Of a DNA stretch of 61,814 nucleotides, positions 55,213 to 61,814 are shown piece after piece. The DNA lies in assembly GCF_900100045.1 (NCBI RefSeq), contig NZ_FNEA01000026.1, positions 1 through 61,814 on the forward strand, in the 5' to 3' direction. Below the pieces are notes generated by a model. That model was not told the origin of the DNA and did no database searches. It saw nothing but the letters and a program-made list of their open reading frames with translations. This stretch comes from Paracoccus denitrificans (GTDB lineage Bacteria > Pseudomonadota > Alphaproteobacteria > Rhodobacterales > Rhodobacteraceae). How positions within the stretch are numbered: the stretch's first letter is position 1; each line of letters opens with the position of its first letter. The translations under genes were made by a program, and so were the position numbers.

Positions 55213-56892
55213 TCAGTTGCGGCCTTTGAGCGCAGCGCCCAGGATGTCGCCCAGCGAGGCACCCGAATCCGAGCTGCCATACTGTTCGACGGCCTCTTTT
55301 TCTTCGGCGATTTCGCGCGCCTTGATCGACAGGCCCAGACGGCGGGTCTTGGTGTCGATGTTGGTGACGCGGACATCGACGTGATCCCCGACCTGGAAGC
55401 GCTCGGGGCGCTGGTCCTGACGGTCGCGGGCCAGGTCCGAACGGCGGATGAAGGACTTCATGCCGTTGTATTCGACCTCGATGCCGCCATCCTCGATCGC
55501 CGTCACGGTGACGGTGATGACCGAGCCGCGCTTGATGCCCTCGACGGCCTCGGCCATCGCGTCGTTCTCAAGCGCCTTGATCGAGAGCGAGATGCGCTCT
55601 TTCTCGATGTCGACTTCCTGGACGACGGCTTTCACCACATCGCCCTTGCGGAAGTCCTGGATGGCTTCCTCGCCGCGGGTATCCCACGAGATGTCCGACA
55701 GGTGGACCATGCCGTCGATATCGCCTTCCAGGCCGACGAACAGACCGAATTCGGTGATGTTCTTGACTTCGCCCTCGATGACGGTGCCGACCGGATGGGT
55801 CTCGGCAAAGACTTCCCACGGGTTGCGCATGGTCTGCTTGAGACCCAGCGAGACGCGGCGCTTGGCTTCGTCGATCTCCAGCACCATGACGTCGACTTCC
55901 TGCGAGGTCGAGACGATCTTGCCGGGGTGGACGTTCTTCTTGGTCCAGCTCATTTCCGAGACGTGGACCAGACCCTCGACACCGGCTTCCAGTTCGACGA
56001 AGGCGCCGTAGTCGGTGATGTTGGTCACGCGGCCGGTATGGACCGAGCCGATCGGGAACTTGCTGCCCACGGTATCCCACGGATCGGCCTGAAGCTGCTT
56101 CATGCCCAGGCTGATGCGGTGGGTGTCCTTGTTGATCTTGACGACCTGGACCTTGACGGTCTCGCCGATCGACAGGATCTCGGACGGGTGGTTGACGCGG
56201 CGCCAGGCCATGTCGGTGACGTGCAGCAGGCCGTCAACACCGCCCAGATCGACGAAGGCGCCGTATTCGGTGATGTTCTTGACCACGCCCTCGACGGTCT
56301 GACCTTCCGACAGGTTGGCGATGACCTCGGCGCGCTGCTCGGCGCGGCTCTCTTCCAGGATGGCGCGGCGCGACACGACGATATTGCCGCGGCGGCGATC
56401 CATCTTGAGGATCTGGAAGGGCTGCTTCAGGCCCATCAGCGGGCCGGCGTCGCGCACGGGGCGCACATCGACCTGCGAACCGGGCAGGAAGGCCACGGCA
56501 CCGCCCAGATCGACGGTGAAGCCGCCCTTGACGCGGCCGAAGATGGCGCCTTCGACGCGCTCTTCCGCGGCATAGGCTTTCTCCAGGCGGTCCCAGGCCT
56601 CTTCGCGGCGGGCTTTCTCGCGCGAGATCGAGGCTTCGCCACGGGCGTTCTCGACGCGGTCGAGATAGACCTCGACCTCATCGCCGATGGCGATGGCGGG
56701 GGCTTCGCCGGGATTTGCGAATTCCTTGAGATCGACGCGGCCTTCCATCTTGTAGCCGACATCGATGATGGCCTGGCCCGCCTCGATGGCGATGACCTTG
56801 CCCTTGACGACAGAACCCTCTTCGGGCGTGTCGATGGCGAGGCTTTCGTTCAGGAGGGCCTCGAATTCCTCCATGGTCGCTTTAGCGCACAT
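55213..56892 (-). CDS. rpsA: 30S ribosomal protein S1
   Basis: 559 residues with six S1 RNA-binding repeats (motifs such as GKVIAIEAGQAIIDVGYKMEGRV, GVVKNITEYGAFVDLGGVDGLLHVTDMAW, GRVTNITDYGAFVELEAGVEGLVHVSEMSW, GEVKNITEFGLFVGLEGDIDGMVHLSDISW). It brings mRNA to the 30S subunit. I chose the ATG at 56892 (MCAKATMEEFEALLNES); an in-frame ATG at 56928 has GGAG upstream and could be used too. It follows cmk as in most proteobacteria, with one gene between. Confidence 0.96.
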   Translation of the reverse strand: MCAKATMEEFEALLNESLAIDTPEEGSVVKGKVIAIEAGQAIIDVGYKMEGRVDLKEFANPGEAPAIAIGDEVEVYLDRVENARGEASISREKARREEAWDRLEKAYAAEERVEGAIFGRVKGGFTVDLGGAVAFLPGSQVDVRPVRDAGPLMGLKQPFQILKMDRRRGNIVVSRRAILEESRAEQRAEVIANLSEGQTVEGVVKNITEYGAFVDLGGVDGLLHVTDMAWRRVNHPSEILSIGETVKVQVVKINKDTHRISLGMKQLQADPWDTVGSKFPIGSVHTGRVTNITDYGAFVELEAGVEGLVHVSEMSWTKKNVHPGKIVSTSQEVDVMVLEIDEAKRRVSLGLKQTMRNPWEVFAETHPVGTVIEGEVKNITEFGLFVGLEGDIDGMVHLSDISWDTRGEEAIQDFRKGDVVKAVVQEVDIEKERISLSIKALENDAMAEAVEGIKRGSVITVTVTAIEDGGIEVEYNGMKSFIRRSDLARDRQDQRPERFQVGDHVDVRVTNIDTKTRRLGLSIKAREIAEEKEAVEQYGSSDSGASLGDILGAALKGRN

Positions 56893-57054
56893 ATAGATCC
56901 AGTTTCCTTTTCGATCATTTCCGGCCATGCGGTTGGCTCCGCCGGTCTTTTTGTAGGTGTCGGGATAAGCGCAAAGGGTCGCGGCATGCGCCCGACCCTG
57001 TCGAAGCGGCCTGTTCTGGCCCCATCCCTTACCCTGACGGGCGCGATATAGCCC

Positions 57055-58134
57055 TCATCGGCCCTTCTGGCAAGCGCCGAGACCGGGGAAATGCGCCTGA
57101 ATCTCGCGCTCCAGCAGCGCCACGAGGTCTGCCGCCGGCATCGGACGGGCGCGCGACACCTCGGCCCCCGCCCATTGCGCCGCGTAATCCGAACCGCCGG
57201 CCACCGCATGAAGCCGCTTCGCCGCGTCGTAGGTGATCGGATAGTCCGGCAGGGCCGGCGCCTCGGCCGCCTCGCCAAGAGCGGTCAGCCGGTTGGCCAG
57301 CCCGCGCGCCGGACGGCCCGAAATGACGCGGGTCATCACCGTGTCGCCCGACTTCGCCCCGGCCAGTCGGTTGCGATACGCGTCATTCGCGGCCGATTCA
57401 GGGCAGGCGACGAAAGCCGTGCCCATCTGCACCGCCGCCGCCCCCGCGGCGAGGTGCCGCGCCGCATCCGCGCCCTCCATGATGCCGCCGGCCGCGATCA
57501 CCGGCAGGCCAAGGTCCAGCAATTCGGGCAGCAATGCCTGGGTCGACAGGCGCTCGTCGGCACCGTCGGGATCGAAGATGCCGCGATGCCCGCCTGCCTC
57601 GTAGCCCTGCGCGACGATCAGGTCGAGCCCCGCCTCGCGGATCGCCAGCGCCTCGGCCCGCGAGGTCGCGGTCGCCGCCAGCACGGCGCCGCCGTCGCGC
57701 AGGGCGGCGATACGCTCGGCCGAAGGCAGGCCGAAATGAAAACTGACCAGCGCCGGCTGCGCCGCCAGCACCGCGCGCAGCATGTCGTCATCCTCGACGA
57801 AGCTGCGATAGATCTCCTCGATCCGGGCCGGAGGCTCGGCATCGAAGCGGTGGAACTCGGGCGCAAGATAATCGAGCCAGCCCGCCTCGCGCGCGGCATC
57901 GGCCTGCGCGGGACGATGGCAGAACAGGTTGACGCCATAGCGGCCCGAGCCCAGCCGCTCGCGCGTCTCGGCCATCATGGCGGCGGCCTGCGCGGCGTTC
58001 GAGGCACCCAGTCCCAGCGAACCCAGCCCCCCTGCCCGGCCGACCTCGGCGGCAAGATGCGGCGTCGCAGTGCCGGCCATCGGCGCCTGGATCACCGGCA
58101 CGCGCAGGTCGGAAAGCTGGAAGCGCGGGCTCAT
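57055..58134 (-). CDS. Nitronate monooxygenase/2-nitropropane dioxygenase-like flavoprotein
   Basis: 359 residues, FMN-binding TIM barrel: VPVIQAPMAGTATPHLAAEVGRAGGLGSLG at the N-terminus, LIVAQGYEAGGHRG with the catalytic His region, LLDLGLPVIAAGGIMEGADAARHLAAGAAAVQMGTAFVACPES and TRVISGRPARGLANRL. The family includes nitronate monooxygenases and FabK-like enoyl reductases; the pattern fits the former. It lies between cmk and rpsA and overlaps cmk by ATGA, which is unusual for this spot. Confidence 0.9.
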   Translation of the reverse strand: MSPRFQLSDLRVPVIQAPMAGTATPHLAAEVGRAGGLGSLGLGASNAAQAAAMMAETRERLGSGRYGVNLFCHRPAQADAAREAGWLDYLAPEFHRFDAEPPARIEEIYRSFVEDDDMLRAVLAAQPALVSFHFGLPSAERIAALRDGGAVLAATATSRAEALAIREAGLDLIVAQGYEAGGHRGIFDPDGADERLSTQALLPELLDLGLPVIAAGGIMEGADAARHLAAGAAAVQMGTAFVACPESAANDAYRNRLAGAKSGDTVMTRVISGRPARGLANRLTALGEAAEAPALPDYPITYDAAKRLHAVAGGSDYAAQWAGAEVSRARPMPAADLVALLEREIQAHFPGLGACQKGR

Positions 58135-58715
58135 GCTCCGGCCTCCTTGGCGCAGGCGATGGCGCGCGCCACGGCCTCGTCGATGCTCATCTCGGTGGTG
58201 TCGAGCAGCAGCGCATCCTCGGCCGGGCGCATCGGCGCCACGTCGCGGGCGGCGTCGCGGGCGTCCCGCTCGCGCAGTTCGACCAGGATCCGGGCCTCGT
58301 CGGCACCCAGTTCCAGCGCCCGGCGGCGGGCGCGCACTGCATCGCTGGCCGTGACATAAAGCTTCAGCTCGGCCTCGGGGCAGATCACCGTGCCGATGTC
58401 GCGCCCGTCCAGCACCGCGCCCGGCTCGGAGCGGGCGAAGCGGCGCTGGAATTCGACCAGCGCGGCGCGCACCTCGGGGATCGCGGCGACACGGCTGGCG
58501 GCCTGGCCGGCCTCGGCGCTGCGCAGATCGTCGCGGGCCAGGTCCTCGGGGGCAAGCGCGCGGGCGGCCGCGACGGGATCGCCGCCCTTGGCGCCGACGG
58601 CGCGATAAAGCAGCCCCGTATCCAGATGGGCAAAGCCGAAATGCCGGGCAAGCGCCCGCGCGATCGTCCCCTTGCCCGAAGCGGCGGGTCCGTCGATAGC
58701 GATGGTAAAGGACAT
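58131..58715 (-). CDS. cmk: Cytidylate kinase
   Basis: 194 residues. Walker A GPAASGKGT at 9-17, CMP site HLDTGLLYRAVGAKGGDP, DGRDIGTVICPEAELKLYVTASDAVRARRR and the LID region ELRERDARDAARDVAPM. It phosphorylates CMP and dCMP. First gene of cmk/NMO-like; the rpsA gene follows separately. Confidence 0.95.
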   Translation of the reverse strand: MSFTIAIDGPAASGKGTIARALARHFGFAHLDTGLLYRAVGAKGGDPVAAARALAPEDLARDDLRSAEAGQAASRVAAIPEVRAALVEFQRRFARSEPGAVLDGRDIGTVICPEAELKLYVTASDAVRARRRALELGADEARILVELRERDARDAARDVAPMRPAEDALLLDTTEMSIDEAVARAIACAKEAGA

Positions 58716-59032
58716 GGGACCTCAGGTTCTGGCGGCGACGCCAGAGCCGGGACCCCGCCTGCCGGACCCGAGACCGTTCAGGCCGCAGATCCGCGGGAAC
58801 CCCGGCGGCATCCGCCGGTCTGCCGCCCGTTCGCGGCTGGATCATGGTGCCGGTTGCAGGAATCGAACCCGCGACCTTCTGATTACAAATCAGGTAGATA
58901 CACAAGGAAAACAATGCCACCGGCGATTTTATTCCCACAGACGAAACGTGAACGAATCGCGAGCGTGGGAACGGCAGATTATCACCCCGCGCCCGACCCG
59001 CAAGTCCCGCCCCACCACAGAGGAATGACGCC
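58716..59032. other. Gap of 317 bases with the prophage border
   Basis: Nothing gene-like is seen up to 58844, which should hold the cmk promoter. The tRNA-Thr fragment (58845-58893) follows, and the rest leads into the first prophage gene, with a GAGGAA binding site before 59033. Confidence 0.5.
58845..58893 (-). other. Attachment site: 3' fragment of tRNA-Thr(TGT)
   Basis: The minus strand reads as the 3' 49 nt of a tRNA-Thr: CTGATTTGTAATCAG (anticodon arm with TGT), variable loop, T-arm GCGGG-TTCGATT-CCTGC, acceptor strand and encoded ACCA. The 5' part of the tRNA is absent. The fragment ends right where core chromosome (cmk) gives way to prophage genes, so it is the target-side copy of the attachment core. 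An intact tRNA-Thr with the prophage-borne copy should lie at the far prophage end, outside the window. Confidence 0.75.
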
Positions 59033-59260
59033 ATGAGCCGTGAGGATCGCGAAGAGATCGAGCGCATCGACGCGATGATGCGCCGCCTGGGCGAGATCGA
59101 GGCGATGGCGGGTCAGGAGATGTCGCACCGAGAGGTGATCCGACTGACCATTGAGCATGCTCAACTCTCCATCGCTATCCCCGATGCCGAAAGCCGGCGG
59201 CTGAGGATCAAGGCCGCACAGATGGAAGCAGAGGAAAGGAAGCGTCAATGCGCGCGCTGA
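59033..59260 (+). CDS. Small phage protein, unknown function
   Basis: 75 residues, strongly charged and helical (EEIERIDAMMRRLGEIEAMAGQEM), suggesting a coiled coil. GAGGAA binding site upstream. First of five overlapping plus-strand prophage genes; overlaps the next by 13 nt. No family is recognised. Confidence 0.65.
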   Translation: MSREDREEIERIDAMMRRLGEIEAMAGQEMSHREVIRLTIEHAQLSIAIPDAESRRLRIKAAQMEAEERKRQCAR

Positions 59261-59532
59261 CAATCCGCGAAGCAATGGTCGAGGCGGCCGAGCGGTGGCG
59301 CAAAGCCGGATCGGCGCCGGAGCGGTATCGCTGGATTGCGGTGTGGTGGCGGCTATCGGCGCTTGAGTCGATGACCCCTGATCAGCACCGGAAGTATGCG
59401 CGTAGCCAAATGGCCCTCGCCGCCGACATGGAGCGGCGCCCGGGGCATTACGCGTCGAAACCCGCCGGCATGACCGACTGGCTGCACAGCGGCCTTGCCG
59501 ACCACCCCCGCGACGAGAAGGAGAGGACATGA
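59248..59532 (+). CDS. Small phage protein, unknown function
   Basis: 94 residues: TIREAMVEAAERWRKAGSAPERYRWIAVWWRLSALE, then MTPDQHRKYARSQMALAADMERRPGHY. Rich in Trp and charged residues, soluble. AGGAAG binding site; stop overlaps the next start (ATGA). No family is recognised. Confidence 0.65.
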   Translation: MRALTIREAMVEAAERWRKAGSAPERYRWIAVWWRLSALESMTPDQHRKYARSQMALAADMERRPGHYASKPAGMTDWLHSGLADHPRDEKERT

Positions 59533-59693
59533 GCGACGAATGGGAGCGCGACTGCCTGCATTGGCGAGGCAGGACGCTGACAGGCCAGCACAAGCACTGG
59601 TGCGACGAATGGGACGGGCTGCCGGTCGATGAGACGTGCCCGGAGTGGCCTTGCGGCTGCGCTCTTCCCCAGCCACCGGAGGACGCGCGATGA
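59529..59693 (+). CDS. Small Cys/Trp-rich phage protein
   Basis: 54 residues starting with MSDEWERDCLHWRGR and containing five Cys (HKHWCDEWDG, ETCPEWPCGCAL). The Cys and His spacing may bind a metal. It is fitted exactly between its neighbours by ATGA overlaps at both ends, with GAGAGGA upstream, which supports it despite its size. Confidence 0.6.
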   Translation: MSDEWERDCLHWRGRTLTGQHKHWCDEWDGLPVDETCPEWPCGCALPQPPEDAR

Positions 59694-59932
59694 AAGAGAT
59701 CGACTGGCACGCCATCTATCCCGACCCGATCGATGCTGAATGCTGCCACGGGTATTACGATGGGAGACGCCCTGACAGCCCCGAGCCGTCCAGCAATCGG
59801 CACCCGGCCTATATCCATGGCTTCCGCAATGGCCGGGACGATGCGGGGATCACGCGGCGACACGAAACCGCACAGCAGAGGCGTGAAGCATGGGCAATGA
59901 TCGTGGCTATGTGTTCGGAGGATGCGCGATGA
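59690..59932 (+). CDS. Small phage protein, unknown function
   Basis: 80 residues from the ATG overlapping the previous stop (the frame is open from 59636). It contains HAIYPDPIDAECCHGYYDGRRPDSPEPS and YIHGFRNGRDDAG, a pattern seen in small phage proteins of the ribosome-modulation-factor-like kind (GYxxGxxxxxP...GFxxG), which is only a hint. Overlaps the next gene by ATGA. Confidence 0.6.
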   Translation: MKEIDWHAIYPDPIDAECCHGYYDGRRPDSPEPSSNRHPAYIHGFRNGRDDAGITRRHETAQQRREAWAMIVAMCSEDAR

Positions 59933-60222
59933 GTGACGACCTGATCGCCCTCTTGCGAAACCCGAACGTGGTTCTACGACCCAAACGCCGTGAAGAGATC
60001 GCCGACGAACTCGCCCGCCTCAGCGCCGAGGTGGAGAGGCTGACCGCCGCCCTATCCGACGAGCGGGCGCATGCTGACGCGCTGGCGGAGGCCGTGGAAA
60101 TGTTCGCGACGGATCGCAATTGGCTGCAAGGCGGCCCATTCGATCCGTGCAGCCCATCGTTCACAGGGACATCAATGGCATCAGCAGTGGCGAAGCAGCA
60201 CCGCGCCCGGCGTCAGGGGTGA
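59929..60222 (+). CDS. Small phage protein with coiled coil
   Basis: 97 residues: after SDDLIALLRNPNVVLRP a coiled coil EEIADELARLSAEVERLTAALSDERAHADALAEAVEMF, then a Pro/Ser/Gly-rich tail. It resembles the small ead/Ea22-like proteins of phage accessory regions in general layout only. Last of the five overlapping genes before the terminator. Confidence 0.6.
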   Translation: MSDDLIALLRNPNVVLRPKRREEIADELARLSAEVERLTAALSDERAHADALAEAVEMFATDRNWLQGGPFDPCSPSFTGTSMASAVAKQHRARRQG

Positions 60223-60317
60223 CGCTGCCTTGATGCGGGCCGCGATTTATGGAATACTCAGTTTGCACACGGAGGATTTCCACGGGCTGCGGCCCGCGCT
60301 GATTTCCGCCACGAAAG

Positions 60318-60340
60318 CCGGTCCTTCGGGGCCGGTTTTT
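60318..60340 (+). terminator. UUCG-tetraloop terminator
   Basis: CCGGTCC-TTCG-GGGCCGG, seven base pairs with one T-G pair, followed by five T. It closes the plus-strand small-gene operon; the minus-strand spanin gene ends against it. Confidence 0.85.
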
Positions 60341-60542
60341 ATTTTCCGCACCCTGCCGCGCGCTTGTCCAGCAGCACCAGCCCCGTGCGCTTGCTCAGCG
60401 GGCCGCCGTCGATCAGCAGCGCATCGGCATGGGCGCGCGCTGCATCGGCCGTCCCGGCGCACACGGCGCTATCGCTTTGCGTGGTCGCGCAAGCGGCGGT
60501 CAACATCAGCGTCAGAAGCGCTGTCCACGTCATTGCCCGCAT
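60339..60542 (-). CDS. Outer spanin-like (Rz1-type) lipoprotein
   Basis: 67 residues from an ATG with AAGGA upstream. The lipoprotein signal ends LTLMLTAACATT (lipobox TAAC), and the short mature part is small and soluble. It begins inside the gene for the preceding Rz-like protein in another frame (60469-60542 shared), the classic nested layout of Rz/Rz1 spanins that fuse inner and outer membrane at lysis. Confidence 0.65.
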   Translation of the reverse strand: MRAMTWTALLTLMLTAACATTQSDSAVCAGTADAARAHADALLIDGGPLSKRTGLVLLDKRAAGCGK

Positions 60543-60681
60543 GGTCGATCCTTTCCCTTGTCTCACGATAGGCCGCATCCTCTCGCGCCTGTGCGTCCGC
60601 CCTGCCCCGTGACCGGCCGCGCAGGAACGCAGCCGCAGCGGCGGCGATGGCCCCGAGGATGGTGAGAAGCCACGCGGTCAT
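60469..60681 (-). CDS. Inner spanin-like (Rz-type) protein
   Basis: 70 residues: an N-terminal membrane segment (AWLLTILGAIAAAAAAFL) followed by a basic stretch and a charged coiled coil (GRADAQAREDAAYRETRERIDH). The small size and nesting with the lipoprotein gene fit an inner spanin. It overlaps the gene before it (ATGA). Confidence 0.6.
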   Translation of the reverse strand: MTAWLLTILGAIAAAAAAFLRGRSRGRADAQAREDAAYRETRERIDHAGNDVDSASDADVDRRLRDHAKR

Positions 60682-60932
60682 GCCTCGCCTCGCGCGACAT
60701 TGACCAATTCAGCGCGAGCGATTTCCAACGCCCCGATCATCGAATAGCCGCCAACGGTTCCAGCAAGGCCATAGCGCGCGCAGCCGTCGAAGCAGTTACC
60801 GGCCAGCGCCACCCCGATCAGTTCGCCTGAACGGGCCATTTCCAGCCAAGATTCCAGCATGTCGATGCAGGCTTGGTTGGGCTCCGGTTGCCCGGTCGGG
60901 CCGCCCCGCAGGGCGATAACTGTGCCGGTCAT
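60678..60932 (-). CDS. Small prophage protein in the lysis cassette, unknown function
   Basis: 84 residues from the ATG at 60932 (open to 61007). It contains QACIDMLESWLEMARSGELIGVALAGNCFDGCARYGLAGTVGGYSMIGALEIARAELVN, a pattern seen in small phage/transposon-encoded proteins without known role. It sits between holin-like and spanin-like genes and overlaps both. Confidence 0.6.
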   Translation of the reverse strand: MTGTVIALRGGPTGQPEPNQACIDMLESWLEMARSGELIGVALAGNCFDGCARYGLAGTVGGYSMIGALEIARAELVNVARGEA

Positions 60933-61126
60933 GTCCGCCCCCCCATGCGCTTCGCCACGCGCGAGGCCGCGAAGGTGCCGACGATACCAAGGCCGCTCAC
61001 CAGCCATTCGGCCAGCCGGTCAATCTCGATGCTGAACACCTGCCCTGTCGGATCGATGGAGCCGATCCCTGCCCCGGCCAGCCAGCCGAAGAACACGTAG
61101 AGCGCGACGCGGATGTAAAGGAACAT
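60929..61126 (-). CDS. Holin-like membrane protein
   Basis: 65 residues from the ATG at 61126, preceded by GGAGGG at 9 nt. Two hydrophobic segments (FLYIRVALYVFFGWLAGAGIG and LAEWLVSGLGIVGTFAASRVA) and a basic end (KRMGGRT) fit a class II holin. It follows the endolysin gene by overlap, as usual in lysis cassettes. Confidence 0.65.
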   Translation of the reverse strand: MFLYIRVALYVFFGWLAGAGIGSIDPTGQVFSIEIDRLAEWLVSGLGIVGTFAASRVAKRMGGRT

Positions 61127-61128
61127 GG

Positions 61129-61814
61129 TCACTTCCCTCCGAACATGGACTTGAAAAGCGCCAGAAGCGCGGCGATGATGCCCGCTGACGGCGCGGCGGG
61201 TGTTCCAGCGCTTGGCAGCGTCGTCACCGAGAACTGCACCACCGGCATTGCCTTGAGCTTCGCGTGCAGCGCGGCCAGCGTCTTGGGCCCCGCGATGCCG
61301 TCAGCCGTCAGCCCCGCCTCTTTCTGGAACCGTCGCACCTCGGTTGCGCCATAGCCGGCCAGCACCAGGGCAGCCCGCACATAGCGCGCCTGCCGGTCGG
61401 CCAGCCCATTGGTGCCGCCGTTGATGCGCCGGGTGATCATGGTCAGGTCGTTCGCGTCGGCAAGGCCGTTCAGGCTCGCGCGCGTCGGGTTGCCGGTAGA
61501 CCAATACCAGATGGGGCCCAACCCTTCCCATGGATCGGTATTGACCGCCTCGGGATCGGATTCGAAGTCAGGGGCGCGCCTGTCCAGTTTCTGGGCCCAT
61601 GCTGCGAAGGAGCGGTAGTTCGCCCGGCCGGTGATCTGAATGGGCCCCCTGCCCCGGAAACGCGATCCGTCGCCGGGTTGCGTGTTGCCCAGATCGGCGC
61701 GGCCCTCGTATCGCTTCTGCGCTGCGGTGGGGCCCCAGATTTCCCGGTCGTATCGCCATCCCGCGCTTTCGTGCGCAAGCTGGCCGAGATAATGCGCCAG
61801 CCGGTGAGGCCGTT
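61129..61814 (-). CDS. Endolysin, GH19 chitinase-like with peptidoglycan-binding domain (partial)
   Basis: The frame is open through the window edge, giving at least 228 codons; the start lies outside. LAHYLGQLAHESAGW holds the first catalytic Glu, then YEGRADLGNTQPGDGSRFRGRGPIQITGRANY and WEGLGPIWYW, all typical of GH19-type phage lysozymes. A peptidoglycan-binding domain follows (RRFQKEAGLTADGIAGPKTLAALHAKL), and the C-terminus is hydrophobic (AGIIAALLALFKSMFGGK), an unusual tail that may tether it to the membrane. Confidence 0.9.
   Translation of the reverse strand, partial: RPHRLAHYLGQLAHESAGWRYDREIWGPTAAQKRYEGRADLGNTQPGDGSRFRGRGPIQITGRANYRSFAAWAQKLDRRAPDFESDPEAVNTDPWEGLGPIWYWSTGNPTRASLNGLADANDLTMITRRINGGTNGLADRQARYVRAALVLAGYGATEVRRFQKEAGLTADGIAGPKTLAALHAKLKAMPVVQFSVTTLPSAGTPAAPSAGIIAALLALFKSMFGGK

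Larger units (their letters stand above)
58845..61814. mobile_element. Prophage, left end (continues beyond the window)
   Basis: From the tRNA-Thr fragment onward the genes are small, overlapping and of phage type: five plus-strand orphans, then a minus-strand lysis cassette (GH19-type endolysin, holin-like protein, nested spanin-like pair). No integrase is in view. Confidence 0.8.

Noticed and set aside
58845..58924. A possible complete but unusual tRNA: GCCGGT at 58919-58924 could pair with the acceptor strand of the tRNA-Thr fragment
   Set aside because: The 5' part would be 4 nt too long, lacks the D-arm with its GG pair, and the anticodon stem mismatches; a chance match is more likely than an intact gene.

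Overview
The window looks like a piece of an alphaproteobacterial chromosome of the Rhodobacterales, most likely Paracoccus or a close relative. The reasons are the high GC content, the atpHAGDC order, the cmk/rpsA/ihfB/lapA/trpF/trpB neighbourhood, the H-type lectin next to the ATP synthase operon, and the allantoinase fused to OHCU decarboxylase. This genus call is from memory of families and gene order; no search was run.

Region 1 (1-13818) is an accessory, mobilizable island ending at the 3' end of an intact tRNA-Tyr gene. Its left part, visibly richer in A/T than the chromosome, is one minus-strand defence-like operon. It encodes a DNA methyltransferase (SPPY motif), a small BglII-type endonuclease-like protein, a ParB/Srx-fold protein, an SNF2-type helicase and a DUF3883 (NO VEIN C-terminal) nuclease-like protein, with an Xre-type controller protein upstream. 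I could not match this set to a named system, so it is my main candidate for an undescribed one. To its right lie a zinc-ribbon membrane protein/RHH/exported-protein cassette, a DUF4143 ATPase, a small zinc-binding protein, a ParDE toxin-antitoxin pair, a Pre/Mob-type relaxase and an HTH replication-type protein. The stretch just before the tRNA holds two look-alike stem-loops, each followed by GACACC, and an unassigned strong terminator.

Region 2 (13819-58844) is core chromosome: rlmB, a YHS protein, a CoA-binding protein, prs, an isomerase, a hydrolase, an H-type lectin, the F1 ATP synthase operon, a SAM methyltransferase, gloB, clpA, mfd, hemB, a SYLF lipoprotein, a lytic transglycosylase and ssb. 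Next comes an eight-gene minus-strand operon (class III aminotransferase, MlrC-type M81 protease, peptide-type ABC transporter, nitrilase-type amidohydrolase, AhpD/CMD-type protein) with a divergent RpiR regulator. A purine-breakdown group follows (NCS2 permease, bifunctional allantoinase/OHCU decarboxylase, ureidoglycine aminohydrolase). The block closes with alkB, a DsbA-like protein, trpB, a GNAT acetyltransferase, trpF, lapA, ihfB, rpsA, a nitronate monooxygenase-like gene and cmk.

Region 3 (58845-61814) is one end of a prophage. A 49-nt 3' fragment of a tRNA-Thr(TGT) gene marks the attachment site. It is followed by five small overlapping plus-strand genes, which converge through a UUCG-loop terminator on a minus-strand lysis cassette (GH19-type endolysin running off the window, holin-like protein, unknown protein, nested Rz/Rz1-like spanin pair). 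The geometry predicts an intact tRNA-Thr at the far end of the prophage, beyond the window.
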